Assembly (NCBI RefSeq): GCF_042686175.1
Contig: NZ_JBHUOR010000136.1
Span: 1-62,183 of the forward strand
Origin: Kurthia populi
GTDB taxonomy: Bacteria > Bacillota > Bacilli > Bacillales_A > Planococcaceae
DNA: 62,183 bases
Direction of reading: 5' to 3'
In this document: positions 7,033 to 16,204 of the stretch, piece after piece
Position numbering within the stretch: position 1 is the first letter of the stretch
Layout of the letters: each line of letters starts with the position of its first letter
The notes under the pieces: generated by a model
The model's input: the letters and a program-made list of their open reading frames with translations, nothing else
Database searches by the model: none
What the model was told of the DNA's origin: nothing
Program-made: the position numbers and the translations under genes

Positions 7033-10000
7033 TTATTTCTCTGTTTTACGTTTACGTAAACCAAATACGCCAGCTAATGCGCTAAGAGCTAACAACATAC
7101 CACCCATTAAGCCTGTTTTCGTCGCAGCATCACCTGTTTGAGGGAGCGTACTTGCTTGTGCAGGATTTTGAAGTGTTGGTGTATTTGAATTTGATGAAGC
7201 AGGCAGTACAACTGGTGTAGTAGATGCCACTGATGAAGATCTAGGTGGATTACTTACTTGTGCAACAGTAGCTGGATTATTTGGTTTTGCAACAGGTGGA
7301 TTTGGTTCGTTTGTTTGTTCATTACCACTATCAGATGGTGGATTTTCCTGTGTTGTTTCTTCTTCAGGTGTTGTATCTGGCGGTGTTACCGGCGTTTCAG
7401 TATTTTCTGTTTCTTTCGGCGGTTCCACAACAGGCGGTTCCACAACAGACGGTTCCACGACAGGCGGTTCCACAACAGGCGGTTCCACGACAGGCGGTTC
7501 CACAACAGGTGGTTCCACAACAGGCGGTTCCACAACAGGCGGTTCCACAACAGGTGGTTCCACGACAGGTGGTTCCACAACAGGCGGTTCTACGACAGGT
7601 GGTTCCACAACAGGTGGTTCTACGACAGGCGGTTCCACGACAGGTGGTTCCACAACAGGCGGTTCTACGACAGGTGGTTCCACAACAGGTGGTTCTACGA
7701 CAGGCGGTTCCACGACAGGCGGTTCCACGACAGGTGGTTCCACGACAGGTGGTTCCACAACAGGCGGTTCTACGACAGGTGGTTCCACAACAGGTGGTTC
7801 TACGACAGGCGGTTCCACGACAGGTGGTTCCACAACAGGCGGTTCTACGACAGGTGGTTCCACAACAGGCGGTTCTACGACAGGTGGTTCCACAACAGGT
7901 GGTTCTACGACAGGCGGTTCCACGACAGGCGGTTCCACGACAGGTGGTTCCACGACAGGTGGTTCCACATTATCTTTCTTGTAGTAATGCGTAATTGTTT
8001 GCTCACCAGCGACGAAATCACCTTCTGTCACACCATCTGTTTTCACGAATGTGTAACCTGGAATCGTTTTGTCAGTGTCAGGAAGTTTGTCGCCTTCTTT
8101 TCCAGTAAGTGTTTGAGAAGGAGAGATTTCTTCCTTAGTATCAATATCTACGTAGGTAACAGTTAATGCTGCGTCTTTAGCAGGTTGTTTATCTTTTTTA
8201 TAGTAATGCGTAATAGATTGGTCACCGGCAACGAAATCACCATTTGTTACACCGTCTGACTTCACCAATGTGTAGCCTGGAATCGTTTTGTCAGTGTCAG
8301 GAAGTTTGTCGCCTTCTTTTCCAGTAAGTGTTTGAGAAGGAGAGATTTCTTCCTTAGTATCAATGTCAACATAGGTAACAGTTAGTGCTGCATCTTTAGC
8401 GGGTTGTTCCTCTTTTTGGTATACATAAATAATCGTTTGTTCATCGCGTGTAAATATTCCATTTGTATTACCTTGTGTTTTTTCAGGTATTAATGTAAAC
8501 CCGGGAATATCTTTCGGTGTTGTTGAATAATCTTTACCAACTTTTCCTGGAATTCTATCCACCTCTTCAATATTTGTGCCAGCTTCATCTTGATATTTCA
8601 CTATAACAATACCTTTAGCTTTTTCAAATGTGTATGTCACCTTGCCATTTTCTTCAACATAGGTAATCGTTTGCGTATCTTTATCGTACATATTTTCTTG
8701 GTTTGGTGTGACACTAACTAAATCATAGCCTTGTTCATATAAATCATTTAACACCTTCGTTACATCACCTTTGACAATTTCAGTTGCTTTTTCATCGCCT
8801 TCTTTAGTGAATGATTCAGCAATAGGTGTTGTATGGTCTTCGTCATCTTTTTCTAAGAATAGGAAATCTACAACGCTTGTTGCTTGATATTGATAAATGA
8901 TTGTTTGTGTATCACGTGTGTAAAGTCCACTAGTGCTAGCCGAATCTAGGCTTACCCGAACAAAGCGATAGCCTTCAAATGCATCCTCTGTAGTTGTATA
9001 AGAGTCCCCTACTTTTTTCTTTGTAGAAGTCTCCTCTTTTAAATTATTACCGTCCTGATCTATGTGTTTCACAATAATAGAACCATCCGCTTTTTTGAAG
9101 AAATACGTGGCTTCACTTGGTGTGTTATCAAAGTTGATGTTAATGCTACTGAAGGTGCCATCAGGGTTTTTAGTTTCCTGATATTCAGTTGTTTTATCTG
9201 TCTTAATATCTGACTTTACATAGTCATATCCATTGTCAAATAATTGTTTGAAGGCAGTATTAACATCATTTGCGACATCAAGAGATTTACCTTGCTCGCC
9301 ATCTTTTGAAAGTTTATTTGCTATTTCTGTATTAGTGCCTTCTTCTTTAAATAAAGCAGTAAACATACCTGCTGCTGTATAAGTAAAGCTTTTGATTTCA
9401 AATTGCTGTAAGTTTTTGAAATCACCTGTAGAGCCAGAAACGATAAATGAATAGGCATCGATATCTTTGTTTTTCCACTTTGTTATATTTTCTTTCCATT
9501 CTTTTCCTTCATACGTAATCGTCATGATTTTCGTGTCACCGTTATAATTGAAAATAATATCTTTAAATTTATTATCAGAAGGATGACTAATTGATTTTGC
9601 TGAGTCTGCATCTGTGTAAGCATAATATTGCTGAGTACCAGAATAGCTATTTCCTTTTTCCTTAGGAACAGTTTCAAGCTTTGTATAAGTAAAGGCACCA
9701 AAACTCTTCCCTTTAGTTGAATTCGGATCTCCATGGAAAAATTCTTTCTTACTACCGTTTACAGTTCCGCCATTATAAAATGTATCTAACTTGAAGCCAA
9801 ATGCATCTACTAAATTTCCGATTCCTAGTGCACCACCACTCATACCTAATGTGTTCGTGTCACCGTTATGGAATGCGAAGCCAATGCCATCTGCTCCTTT
9901 ATCGGACATTGATTTATTTCCTAGATTTATACTTCCCTCTAATGTAAAGCTTTTTGATAAATCAATTTTATTTTTAAGTGCAAAGTTTCCTGATTGATTA

Positions 10001-10752
10001 TCCACATCAGGGGTTAATGTGACAACACCATCATTTTTTTCATATGTTGCAGAGCCATTTAAACGAAAAGCATCATTGAAATTTTCTTTTGTCACTTCTG
10101 TAGGAATTGAAGCAGCTGTAACTGCGGCAGTTTTCGCAACGGCTTTTTTTGCTACAGTTTTTGCACTAGTTGGTTTTGGTGTAGCTGCAACGGCTTTTGT
10201 CACGTTGGTTTTAGCAGCCTTTTTTGTAGCTGTTGCATAGTTCTTTGCTGCTTTTGCAACATTTTTAGTAACAGTTGCTGCTGGTTTTTTCGCTGTAGTA
10301 GGTGTTGGAGCAGGTTGTGCTACTGTTGTTTGAGACTGAGTTTGAGCAGGTTGAGTTGTTGTTTCTTGAGACTGAGCTTGAGCAGGCTGCGTCGTTGTTT
10401 CTTGAGACTGAGTTTGAGCAGGTTGAGTTGTTGTTTCTTGAGACTGAGTTTGAGCAGGTTGAGTTGTTGTTTCTTGAGACTGAGCTTGAGCAGGTTGCGT
10501 CGTTGTTTCTTGAGACTGAGCTTGAACTGGCTCGGTTGTTGTAGTTTGAACTTGTGTTTCAATTGGTTGAGTTTGGGTTTCATCCGCCGTTGTTGTTTCA
10601 CTTGTTGTACTTTCTTCAGCAGAAGCAGATAGTCCAGTGAAAGTAAAAGCACCAATTGCGATAGAAGTCGCTGTGATAGATGCAAAAACCCAATGCTTTC
10701 CTTTTTTATACATGCGGTAGCGAATTTTAATATCTTGTGTATTTTCTATCAT
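7033..10752 (-). CDS. Large LPXTG-anchored lectin/MucBP adhesin with a PPVVE repeat stalk
   Basis: A 1239-residue cell-wall protein. The N-terminus carries a KxYKxGKxW-type signal (RMYKKGKHWVFASIT), cleaved near SASAEES (about 46). Then come Thr/Gln-rich QETTTQPAQ repeats (about 70-145), an Ala/Lys-rich linker, and an L-type lectin-like domain (about 215-460, GADGIGFAFHNGD and VDAFGFKLDTFYN). Several MucBP-type modules follow (about 460-925); two near-identical copies have TVTYVDIDTKEEISPSQTL. The stalk is 36 PPVVE units (about 931-1110, one PSVVE). A Pro/Ser-rich spacer leads to LPQTG at 1203, a hydrophobic helix and RKRKTEK. Sortase would link it to peptidoglycan. The likely role is adhesion to glycans or mucin. 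AGGGGG precedes the ATG. Confidence 0.92.
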   Translation of the reverse strand: MIENTQDIKIRYRMYKKGKHWVFASITATSIAIGAFTFTGLSASAEESTTSETTTADETQTQPIETQVQTTTTEPVQAQSQETTTQPAQAQSQETTTQPAQTQSQETTTQPAQTQSQETTTQPAQAQSQETTTQPAQTQSQTTVAQPAPTPTTAKKPAATVTKNVAKAAKNYATATKKAAKTNVTKAVAATPKPTSAKTVAKKAVAKTAAVTAASIPTEVTKENFNDAFRLNGSATYEKNDGVVTLTPDVDNQSGNFALKNKIDLSKSFTLEGSINLGNKSMSDKGADGIGFAFHNGDTNTLGMSGGALGIGNLVDAFGFKLDTFYNGGTVNGSKKEFFHGDPNSTKGKSFGAFTYTKLETVPKEKGNSYSGTQQYYAYTDADSAKSISHPSDNKFKDIIFNYNGDTKIMTITYEGKEWKENITKWKNKDIDAYSFIVSGSTGDFKNLQQFEIKSFTYTAAGMFTALFKEEGTNTEIANKLSKDGEQGKSLDVANDVNTAFKQLFDNGYDYVKSDIKTDKTTEYQETKNPDGTFSSININFDNTPSEATYFFKKADGSIIVKHIDQDGNNLKEETSTKKKVGDSYTTTEDAFEGYRFVRVSLDSASTSGLYTRDTQTIIYQYQATSVVDFLFLEKDDEDHTTPIAESFTKEGDEKATEIVKGDVTKVLNDLYEQGYDLVSVTPNQENMYDKDTQTITYVEENGKVTYTFEKAKGIVIVKYQDEAGTNIEEVDRIPGKVGKDYSTTPKDIPGFTLIPEKTQGNTNGIFTRDEQTIIYVYQKEEQPAKDAALTVTYVDIDTKEEISPSQTLTGKEGDKLPDTDKTIPGYTLVKSDGVTNGDFVAGDQSITHYYKKDKQPAKDAALTVTYVDIDTKEEISPSQTLTGKEGDKLPDTDKTIPGYTFVKTDGVTEGDFVAGEQTITHYYKKDNVEPPVVEPPVVEPPVVEPPVVEPPVVEPPVVEPPVVEPPVVEPPVVEPPVVEPPVVEPPVVEPPVVEPPVVEPPVVEPPVVEPPVVEPPVVEPPVVEPPVVEPPVVEPPVVEPPVVEPPVVEPPVVEPPVVEPPVVEPPVVEPPVVEPPVVEPPVVEPPVVEPPVVEPPVVEPSVVEPPVVEPPKETENTETPVTPPDTTPEEETTQENPPSDSGNEQTNEPNPPVAKPNNPATVAQVSNPPRSSSVASTTPVVLPASSNSNTPTLQNPAQASTLPQTGDAATKTGLMGGMLLALSALAGVFGLRKRKTEK
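7420..7968 (-). repeat. 15-bp tandem repeat array encoding 36 PPVVE units
   Basis: On the plus strand the unit is GGTTCCACAACAGGC, with synonymous changes (CAA/CGA, GGC/GGT, TCC/TCT) that mark each unit. The variant pattern shows nested duplication: 7561-7680 equals 7741-7860, and 7681-7740 equals 7891-7950. The only residue change is one Pro to Ser near 7450. Confidence 0.95.
10316..10530 (-). repeat. 36-bp tandem repeat (QETTTQPAQxQS)
   Basis: About five near-identical 36-base units code for a 12-residue Gln/Thr/Pro-rich repeat in the N-terminal part of the surface protein. Units differ mostly at one position, alternating AQAQS and AQTQS. Confidence 0.9.
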
Positions 10753-11056
10753 TTTTTAATAACCCCCTGTTTTTTTGTTTTTGTATAGATGATTTTACCT
10801 CTTTGAAATTATTATAAACTATAAAAAATGAATAAAATAGTAATTATGAATTAGTTATTATAATTTTATAAATTAAAAAAATGGCGAATAGTCCTTTTGG
10901 GAGGTATATTAAGAATTTAGGGTAGGGGAAATAAAAATGAATTGTTTCAATAAGAACGATTATTTGCTATTTTTATCAAAAAAGTATTATTTTATAAATT
11001 TGAACATTTTTTGAACGATTTTAAAATAATATTTATTAAAGATGTTTAAACACGAA
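10753..11056. other. AT-rich leader/promoter region of the surface-protein gene
   Basis: About 300 bases of very AT-rich sequence upstream of the LPXTG gene, with no gene-like frame on either strand. It presumably holds that gene's promoter and 5' leader. I cannot pick one promoter from the many AT-rich candidates. Confidence 0.5.
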
Positions 11057-11092
11057 AAAAGAGGCATTGAATAGAAAATCAACGCCTCTTTT
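11057..11092. terminator. Hairpin terminator, mainly for the MFS gene
   Basis: AAAAGAGGC pairs perfectly with GCCTCTTTT across an 18-base loop. It lies just downstream of the DHA2 exporter's stop on the minus strand. Confidence 0.8.
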
Positions 11093-11096
11093 AGTA

Positions 11097-12497
11097 TTAT
11101 TCTTTATATTTTGCTGGTGTTACAAATAGCGTTAAAATAAATCCTACGATTGAAATCGCTAAGATGAAAATAAAAGCGTATTGTGTACCAGAAGCCATAA
11201 GGGCAGCTTCTGTTTTTCCTTCAGCTTGCGTCATGCCGATATTCATTAATGTAATAGCAAGTGCTGTACCTGCAGCACCGGCAATTTGTTGCAATGTATT
11301 CATTGCAGCGGCCCCATGTGGATAAAGCTGAGGAGGTAATTCGTTTAAACCATTTGTTTGTGCGGGCATTAATGACATTGCTAGTCCAAGGCATAATAAG
11401 GCGAATGCGACAATGATGATCCATTGTGGTGGATTGCTATTCATTGTGAAAACAAAGAGCACATTAGCAACTACTGTAATTGCGAAGCCAGCTATTAATA
11501 AGAAGCGTGGACCAATTTTATCAAAGATGCGACCAACAATCGGTGCTAAAATAGCATTTAAAATATTACCAGGAAGCATCATTAACCCTGCAGTAACAGC
11601 AGTTAATAGTAACGCACCTTTTAAATAAAGTGGTAATAAGATTGCTGATGATAAAATAAGTGAAAATCCGATAAACAATAAGATGGTTCCGAGTAAAAAG
11701 TTTTTAAACTTGAAAACACGGAGATTAATCATCGGTTCATCCATTTTCAATTGGCGAATACTAAATAATACAAGTGCAACGGCGCCAATAATAAGCGGAA
11801 TAAACACAGCGGGGTCTGTAATTGCTGTACCTGCTAATGTTCCAAGACCATAAATCAATGTACCGAATCCAATTGTTGAATAGATAATAGAAAGAACATC
11901 GATTTTTGGTTTTGTGATATCTGAAACATTTTGAATGGTAGGTACCCATACGATAAATAAAATAATATAGAAGATTAAGCTAATCCAAAAAATGTAATGC
12001 CAGCTTAATGCGTCAACGATAATCCCTGATAATGTAGGACCGATAGCAGGAGCAAGTGTAATGACAAGCCCCATAATTCCCATCACTGAGCCACGTTTTT
12101 CAATAGGGAAGATGACTAAAATAACGTTCATTAATAGAGGAATTAGAATCCCTGTACCAGTTGCTTGTGCAATTCTTCCGAGCATTAAGAATGTAAAGTT
12201 TGGTGCAACGGCACAAATCACGGTCCCCACAATTGAAAAAAGAAGTGCAGCGACAGCGAGTTGTCTGGTCGTAAACCATTGTAATAATAGTGCAGAGACA
12301 GGAACTAAAATACCTAAAACAAGCAAGTAGCCAGTCGTTAGCCACTGTACCGTTCCTGTAGAGACAGAGAAGTCAGCCATAATATTTGTTAAAGCCATAT
12401 TAAGTGCAGTCTCTCCAAATAATCCGATGAAGGCACTGAGCATGAGACCAGCTGCCATTAACTTCGGATTTTTAATTACTTTTAGCGTTGTTGTCAT
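11097..12497 (-). CDS. MFS multidrug exporter, DHA2 (14-helix) family
   Basis: A 466-residue polytopic protein with about 14 hydrophobic segments. The DHA2 pattern is clear: NMALTNIMADF and VQWLTTGYLLVLGILVPVSALL in the first helices, and the motif C-like GLVITLAPAIGPTLSGII in helix 5. These proton-coupled exporters expel drugs or other amphipathic compounds. The substrate is unknown. I start at the ATG at 12497 because GGAGG lies 7 bases upstream; the longer frame begins with a TTG inside that site. It is a single gene with no adjacent regulator. Confidence 0.88.
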   Translation of the reverse strand: MTTTLKVIKNPKLMAAGLMLSAFIGLFGETALNMALTNIMADFSVSTGTVQWLTTGYLLVLGILVPVSALLLQWFTTRQLAVAALLFSIVGTVICAVAPNFTFLMLGRIAQATGTGILIPLLMNVILVIFPIEKRGSVMGIMGLVITLAPAIGPTLSGIIVDALSWHYIFWISLIFYIILFIVWVPTIQNVSDITKPKIDVLSIIYSTIGFGTLIYGLGTLAGTAITDPAVFIPLIIGAVALVLFSIRQLKMDEPMINLRVFKFKNFLLGTILLFIGFSLILSSAILLPLYLKGALLLTAVTAGLMMLPGNILNAILAPIVGRIFDKIGPRFLLIAGFAITVVANVLFVFTMNSNPPQWIIIVAFALLCLGLAMSLMPAQTNGLNELPPQLYPHGAAAMNTLQQIAGAAGTALAITLMNIGMTQAEGKTEAALMASGTQYAFIFILAISIVGFILTLFVTPAKYKE

Positions 12498-12628
12498 AAA
12501 ATCCTCCAATATGATTTTGTCTATGTTAACGCTAATCTATTAGAAGCGATAAGGCAACCGCCATTTGACTGAACTATTTATTTTTTTGTCTATTTTCTCA
12601 AAAAATATACCTTCTTCAATGAATATAA

Positions 12629-12654
12629 AAAATAGGCATCGTATATACGATGCC
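12629..12654 (-). terminator. Hairpin terminator
   Basis: GGCATCGTATATACGATGCC is a perfect palindrome followed on the minus strand by ATTTTTT. It ends the small membrane-protein gene. Confidence 0.75.
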
Positions 12655-12667
12655 CATTTCTCTACTT

Positions 12668-12943
12668 TTATCCCAACACAACGCTATAAATAAGTCGCGG
12701 TGTTAATGCGAGCATAAATAGTAATGTCGCGTAATACAGTACATAATTTTTATCTGATTTTTGACGATAGGCCATAACGAGGACAATGCACAGCATTACA
12801 AATGAAAAGAACGCTATTAAAAGTCGCCAAATAAATGGTGATAAAAACGTCCAATTGTAAAATAATGTAGCAATTGGTGTAATAAAGATCGCAAGTAATA
12901 AGGCGATGAGTAAAAGCGTGCCAATTTTCAATTGCTGATTCAT
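12668..12943 (-). CDS. Small three-helix membrane protein, unknown
   Basis: A 91-residue protein with three hydrophobic segments (about 7-27, 35-55 and 66-86) and a short cytoplasmic loop with RQKSDKNY. The start is the ATG at 12943, preceded by GAGGTGA; a longer upstream frame has no ribosome binding site and crosses a hairpin. I do not recognise the family. It is divergent from the ATP-grasp ligase gene. Confidence 0.6.
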   Translation of the reverse strand: MNQQLKIGTLLLIALLLAIFITPIATLFYNWTFLSPFIWRLLIAFFSFVMLCIVLVMAYRQKSDKNYVLYYATLLFMLALTPRLIYSVVLG

Positions 12944-12984
12944 TAAAATCACCTCTTTCTTACTCTCTACCCATCTATATAAAA

Positions 12985-13008
12985 AAAACACGCAAACGCG
13001 TGAAAAAA
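12985..13008 (-). terminator. Possible leader terminator
   Basis: CACGC-loop-GCGTG is followed on the minus strand by eight T and lies about 45 bases before the small membrane gene's start. It could attenuate that transcript or be chance. Confidence 0.3.
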
Positions 13009-13181
13009 ATGCAGTGTTTAGTTTACGAACTACCAAGATTAGTAATATAATAACAAGGTGTGTAGATTGTACACAAATGCAGATAAAATGTGCTTTCATG
13101 TCAATTTTACTAAGTATATTATCATATAAAAGTAATATGAAAGCAATAACCATTTCTTATGGATAACTTATGGAGGCTATC

Positions 13182-14402
13182 ATGTCAAAATTAAACTTTA
13201 TTCCGATTATTGTCGGTACAGATATTAACGCATATAATATGTCAATTTCTTTCCACGAAGAATATGGTGTGAATCCTATTTTAGTGGGACGTGGTGAGTT
13301 GCCATTCACAAAATTTAGTACAATTCCTGGTAAAATTGAATACTTTCCAAAATTAGGTGAACCAGAAGAGTTCCCGAAAATCATGGAGAAAGTAGCGAAA
13401 AAATACGGTAAATCAGGTAAGAAATTAATGCTTGTTGGGACAAACGATATGTACGTTCGTTATATCGTTGAAAACGCGGAGTTCCTTAAAAAATATTTCG
13501 TATTCAACTATCCTTCAATCGAAGTAATGGATACCTTACAATATAAAGCAAATTTCTATCAGCTTTGTGAAGAATATGGCATCGATTACCCAACAACACG
13601 TTTTTATAACTGTACATCAATCGAAAAACCATTCGATGATAAAAAAATTCTTTATCCATTAATTTTAAAACCAAGTAATGTTATTTTATACTTAGATTTA
13701 AAATTTGAAGGGAAAGAAAAAGTATACAAAGCGGAAAATGAAGAAGAAGTAAACCGCATTTTACACTTATTACACAATGCAGGCTATCACGATGAAATCA
13801 TTATTCAAGAATTTATTCCTGGCGACGATACGTTAATGTGGGATGGTGTAGTTTATGCTGATCAGAACAAAAATGTTCAATTAGTAGCACTTGGCCAAGT
13901 TGTATTACAAGAACATACACCAACAGCTATTGGGAACTATACATCTATCATTAGCCGCTTCGATAAAGATTTAATGCGTAAAATGCAGGATTTCATCGAA
14001 TATATCGGGTACACAGGTTTTGCAAATTTTGACTTAAAATACGATACACGTGATGGTAAATTCAAAGTATTTGAAATCAATATTCGTCAAGGTCGTTCAA
14101 GTTACTACGTTACACGTTTAGGTCACAACCTAGCGCGCTATCTTGTAGATGACTGTGTTGATAATAAGAAAAAAGATGTTGTCTATGCAAACGGTGAATT
14201 TCTATTCTCTGTTGTACCGAAAAAAGTATTACGTGACTTCGTTGAGAACAATGAAATCAATGCAGAGTGCCGTCGTCTTATTAAAGAAGGCAAATGGGCA
14301 AATCCATTATTCTATCCAAAAGATAAAAGCCTTAAACGTAAATTGTACATGGCAGCACGTCAATACAATTACTATCAAAAATATAAAAACAACCAATGGT
14401 AA
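13182..14402 (+). CDS. ATP-grasp ligase, probable D-aspartate (or D-glutamate) ligase of peptidoglycan cross-bridge synthesis
   Basis: A 406-residue protein with a preATP-grasp domain (FIPIIVGTDINAYNMSISFHEEYG) and an ATP-grasp core: LILKPSNV (ATP lysine), IIQEFIPGDDTLM, and the metal-binding end FKVFEINIRQGRSS. The opening GTDxNAYxMxxxFHEEYG and overall length resemble the Enterococcus faecium D-Asp ligase group, as I remember it. That enzyme adds D-Asp to the Lys side chain of UDP-MurNAc-pentapeptide. Planococcaceae often have Lys-D-Asp or Lys-D-Glu bridges, so the role fits. The ATG at 13182 is chosen over 13170 because TATGGAGG is its ribosome binding site. It is a single gene with a perfect terminator. 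Confidence 0.65.
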   Translation: MSKLNFIPIIVGTDINAYNMSISFHEEYGVNPILVGRGELPFTKFSTIPGKIEYFPKLGEPEEFPKIMEKVAKKYGKSGKKLMLVGTNDMYVRYIVENAEFLKKYFVFNYPSIEVMDTLQYKANFYQLCEEYGIDYPTTRFYNCTSIEKPFDDKKILYPLILKPSNVILYLDLKFEGKEKVYKAENEEEVNRILHLLHNAGYHDEIIIQEFIPGDDTLMWDGVVYADQNKNVQLVALGQVVLQEHTPTAIGNYTSIISRFDKDLMRKMQDFIEYIGYTGFANFDLKYDTRDGKFKVFEINIRQGRSSYYVTRLGHNLARYLVDDCVDNKKKDVVYANGEFLFSVVPKKVLRDFVENNEINAECRRLIKEGKWANPLFYPKDKSLKRKLYMAARQYNYYQKYKNNQW

Positions 14403-14403
14403 G

Positions 14404-14433
14404 AAAAAAGAGCTGGATATCCAGCTCTTTTTT
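14404..14433. terminator. Bidirectional terminator
   Basis: AAAGAGCTGGATATCCAGCTCTTT is a near-perfect palindrome with A and T flanks. It serves the convergent ligase and PH-domain genes. Confidence 0.9.
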
Positions 14434-15002
14434 TATGTCGTCTGCGTATCCAAATAACGTAGTAATTCTGTAACGAATAATGACTGCTCATACGGAGAAA
14501 TTGTAATACGTTGTAAAATGCTCGGATCAAAGCCCTCTTTTAAATAGGTTGAACGTTTTGTGGGATCGGCAATAAAGCGCATTACATAGTTGTTGATACT
14601 CTCACCATGTTTTTGTGCGAGTATTTCGGCTTCTCTTAGTTGAGTAGGGCGGTCTGGCCGAATCGCATAGAGTGTTAGTGCCTTTTGTGCATTCGCAATA
14701 CGATTATTGCCACGACGTCGCATCGTTTGATGAACGAATAAAATATGTTCATACGGCATAAAGCGTTTAAATGGCCCAGCTTGTGCTACTAAACCATGCG
14801 CTGTCAACGTATATTTAACAACAAGCAGATACCAAGCAATAAAGCTTACTATCATAAATCCGATACCTAAAATAAGAAATCGATCTATCAATCTGAGTTG
14901 TGGTATAAACAGGATGGGGAGGGCAACCGCTATTGCAAGACAGCTAATGAAGATAAGTGCAACTAACAGAAAGCGTTTATCAGGTTTTGAATGGAAAATC
15001 AT
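14433..15002 (-). CDS. Two-helix membrane protein with a bacterial PH-like domain
   Basis: Residues 8-32 and 38-60 are hydrophobic, separated by a short polar turn. They are followed by a cytoplasmic part beginning VKYTLTAHGLVAQAGPFKRFMPYEHI. This helix-helix-PH layout matches the bPH_4 (formerly DUF1200) family found in Bacillus. The Arg-rich stretch RRRGNNRIANAQKALTLYAI lies in the PH region. The C-terminal 70 residues are helical and carry no known motif. Function is unknown. Confidence 0.65.
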   Translation of the reverse strand: MIFHSKPDKRFLLVALIFISCLAIAVALPILFIPQLRLIDRFLILGIGFMIVSFIAWYLLVVKYTLTAHGLVAQAGPFKRFMPYEHILFVHQTMRRRGNNRIANAQKALTLYAIRPDRPTQLREAEILAQKHGESINNYVMRFIADPTKRSTYLKEGFDPSILQRITISPYEQSLFVTELLRYLDTQTT

Positions 15003-15142
15003 CGTTCATACACCTCCTAGTTTGTCCTTTCCCTGTTTTATGTATCGGAAACGATGGTCATTTATTTGAATGAGATAATATGGAAAAAACTATTGCCAAG
15101 TAGTTTTAGGAGGCGTATTTTAAACGTAGAGGTGATGAAGAA

Positions 15143-16204
15143 ATGGAAACAAAACGTATCGCGGTCATTGCAGGAGATGGCATTGGACCAGAAGTAGTGA
15201 CAGAGGGGATTAAGGTGATGAATCGTGCCGCGCAAATCGACGGTACGATTCAATTTGAGTATACATATTTCCCATGGGGCTGTGAGTATTATACAAAGCA
15301 TGGAAAGATGCTACCAGATGATGGGCTAGAGCAATTGCAAGCATTTGATGCCATTTATCTAGGGGCAGTAGGATTCCCAGGGGTGCCTGATTATATTTCA
15401 TTACGTGAATTGCTATTAGTGATTCGTAAAAAATTCGACCAATATGTTAATATTCGTCCTGTAAAATTATTAAAAGGTATAGAGTCGCCGCTACGTCATG
15501 GTACAGAGCAAACAATTGATATGCTCGTTATTCGTGAAAATAGTGAAGGTGAATATGCAGGTGTTGGGGAATGGCTTGAAAAAGGAACGCCTCAGGAGAA
15601 AGTACTGCAAACAGGTGTCTTTACACGCAAGGGAGTGGAACGGATTATTCGTTACGCTTTTGAAGAAGCGCGCCGTCAAGGTGGTAAGTCAGTCACAAGC
15701 ATTAGTAAAGCCAATGCGCTTAATTACTCAATGGTCTTTTGGGATGAGGTATTTGAAGAGGTTTCACAAGAGTACCCAGACATTTCAACGCATTCATATT
15801 TAGTCGATGCAGCGGCCATGTTTATGGTCATGGATCCAGGACGTTTTGAAATTGTTGTGACATCTAATTTGTTTGGCGATATTTTAACCGATTTAGGCGC
15901 AGCAATCGCAGGTGGTATGGGCATTGCTGCAGGTGCAAACGTTAATCCAGAACGCCTCTATCCGTCTATGTTTGAGCCGATTCATGGCTCTGCACCAGAT
16001 ATAGCAGGACAAGGCATTGCCAATCCACTTGCCGCCATTTGGTCGGTTAGTCAAATGTTTGATTTCTTTGAACGACCAGAGAGGGGGGCACATATTTTAA
16101 CAACGATTGAAAAGTTACTCGCTGAAAAAACAACATTAACACCTGATTTTGGCGGGCATGCAACCACTGAAGCAGTAGGCACGCGTTTAGTTGAGCTATT
16201 ATAA
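15143..16204 (+). CDS. Isopropylmalate/isocitrate-dehydrogenase-family enzyme of the tartrate/D-malate dehydrogenase type
   Basis: The 353 residues start with the nucleotide/substrate fold IAVIAGDGIGPEVV. They carry the tartrate/D-malate dehydrogenase signatures FPWGCEYY, LGAVGFPGVPDYISLRELLL and FDQYVNIRPVKLL rather than those of LeuB. The metal-binding Asp residues lie in NLFGDILTDLGAA. GSAPDIAGQGIANPLAAI is the conserved cofactor loop. These enzymes oxidatively decarboxylate D-malate or oxidise tartrate with NAD and Mn/Mg. The exact substrate cannot be told. GAGGTGATGAAGAA precedes the ATG. It is a single gene. Confidence 0.82.
   Translation: METKRIAVIAGDGIGPEVVTEGIKVMNRAAQIDGTIQFEYTYFPWGCEYYTKHGKMLPDDGLEQLQAFDAIYLGAVGFPGVPDYISLRELLLVIRKKFDQYVNIRPVKLLKGIESPLRHGTEQTIDMLVIRENSEGEYAGVGEWLEKGTPQEKVLQTGVFTRKGVERIIRYAFEEARRQGGKSVTSISKANALNYSMVFWDEVFEEVSQEYPDISTHSYLVDAAAMFMVMDPGRFEIVVTSNLFGDILTDLGAAIAGGMGIAAGANVNPERLYPSMFEPIHGSAPDIAGQGIANPLAAIWSVSQMFDFFERPERGAHILTTIEKLLAEKTTLTPDFGGHATTEAVGTRLVELL

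Noticed and set aside
7420..7968. Tandem repeats as a CRISPR array
   Set aside because: Units are 15 bases, directly adjacent with no spacers, and in frame within a coding gene.
7258..8166. Long plus-strand open frames across the PPVVE repeat
   Set aside because: The 15-base unit lacks stops in several frames, so every frame stays open. Composition is pure repeat and there is no ribosome binding site. These are shadows of the surface-protein gene.
10302..10685. Open frames on both strands over the QETTTQPAQ repeat
   Set aside because: Low-complexity shadows of the LPXTG gene's N-terminal repeat.
12061..12330. 89-codon plus-strand frame inside the DHA2 exporter
   Set aside because: Antisense shadow without a ribosome binding site.
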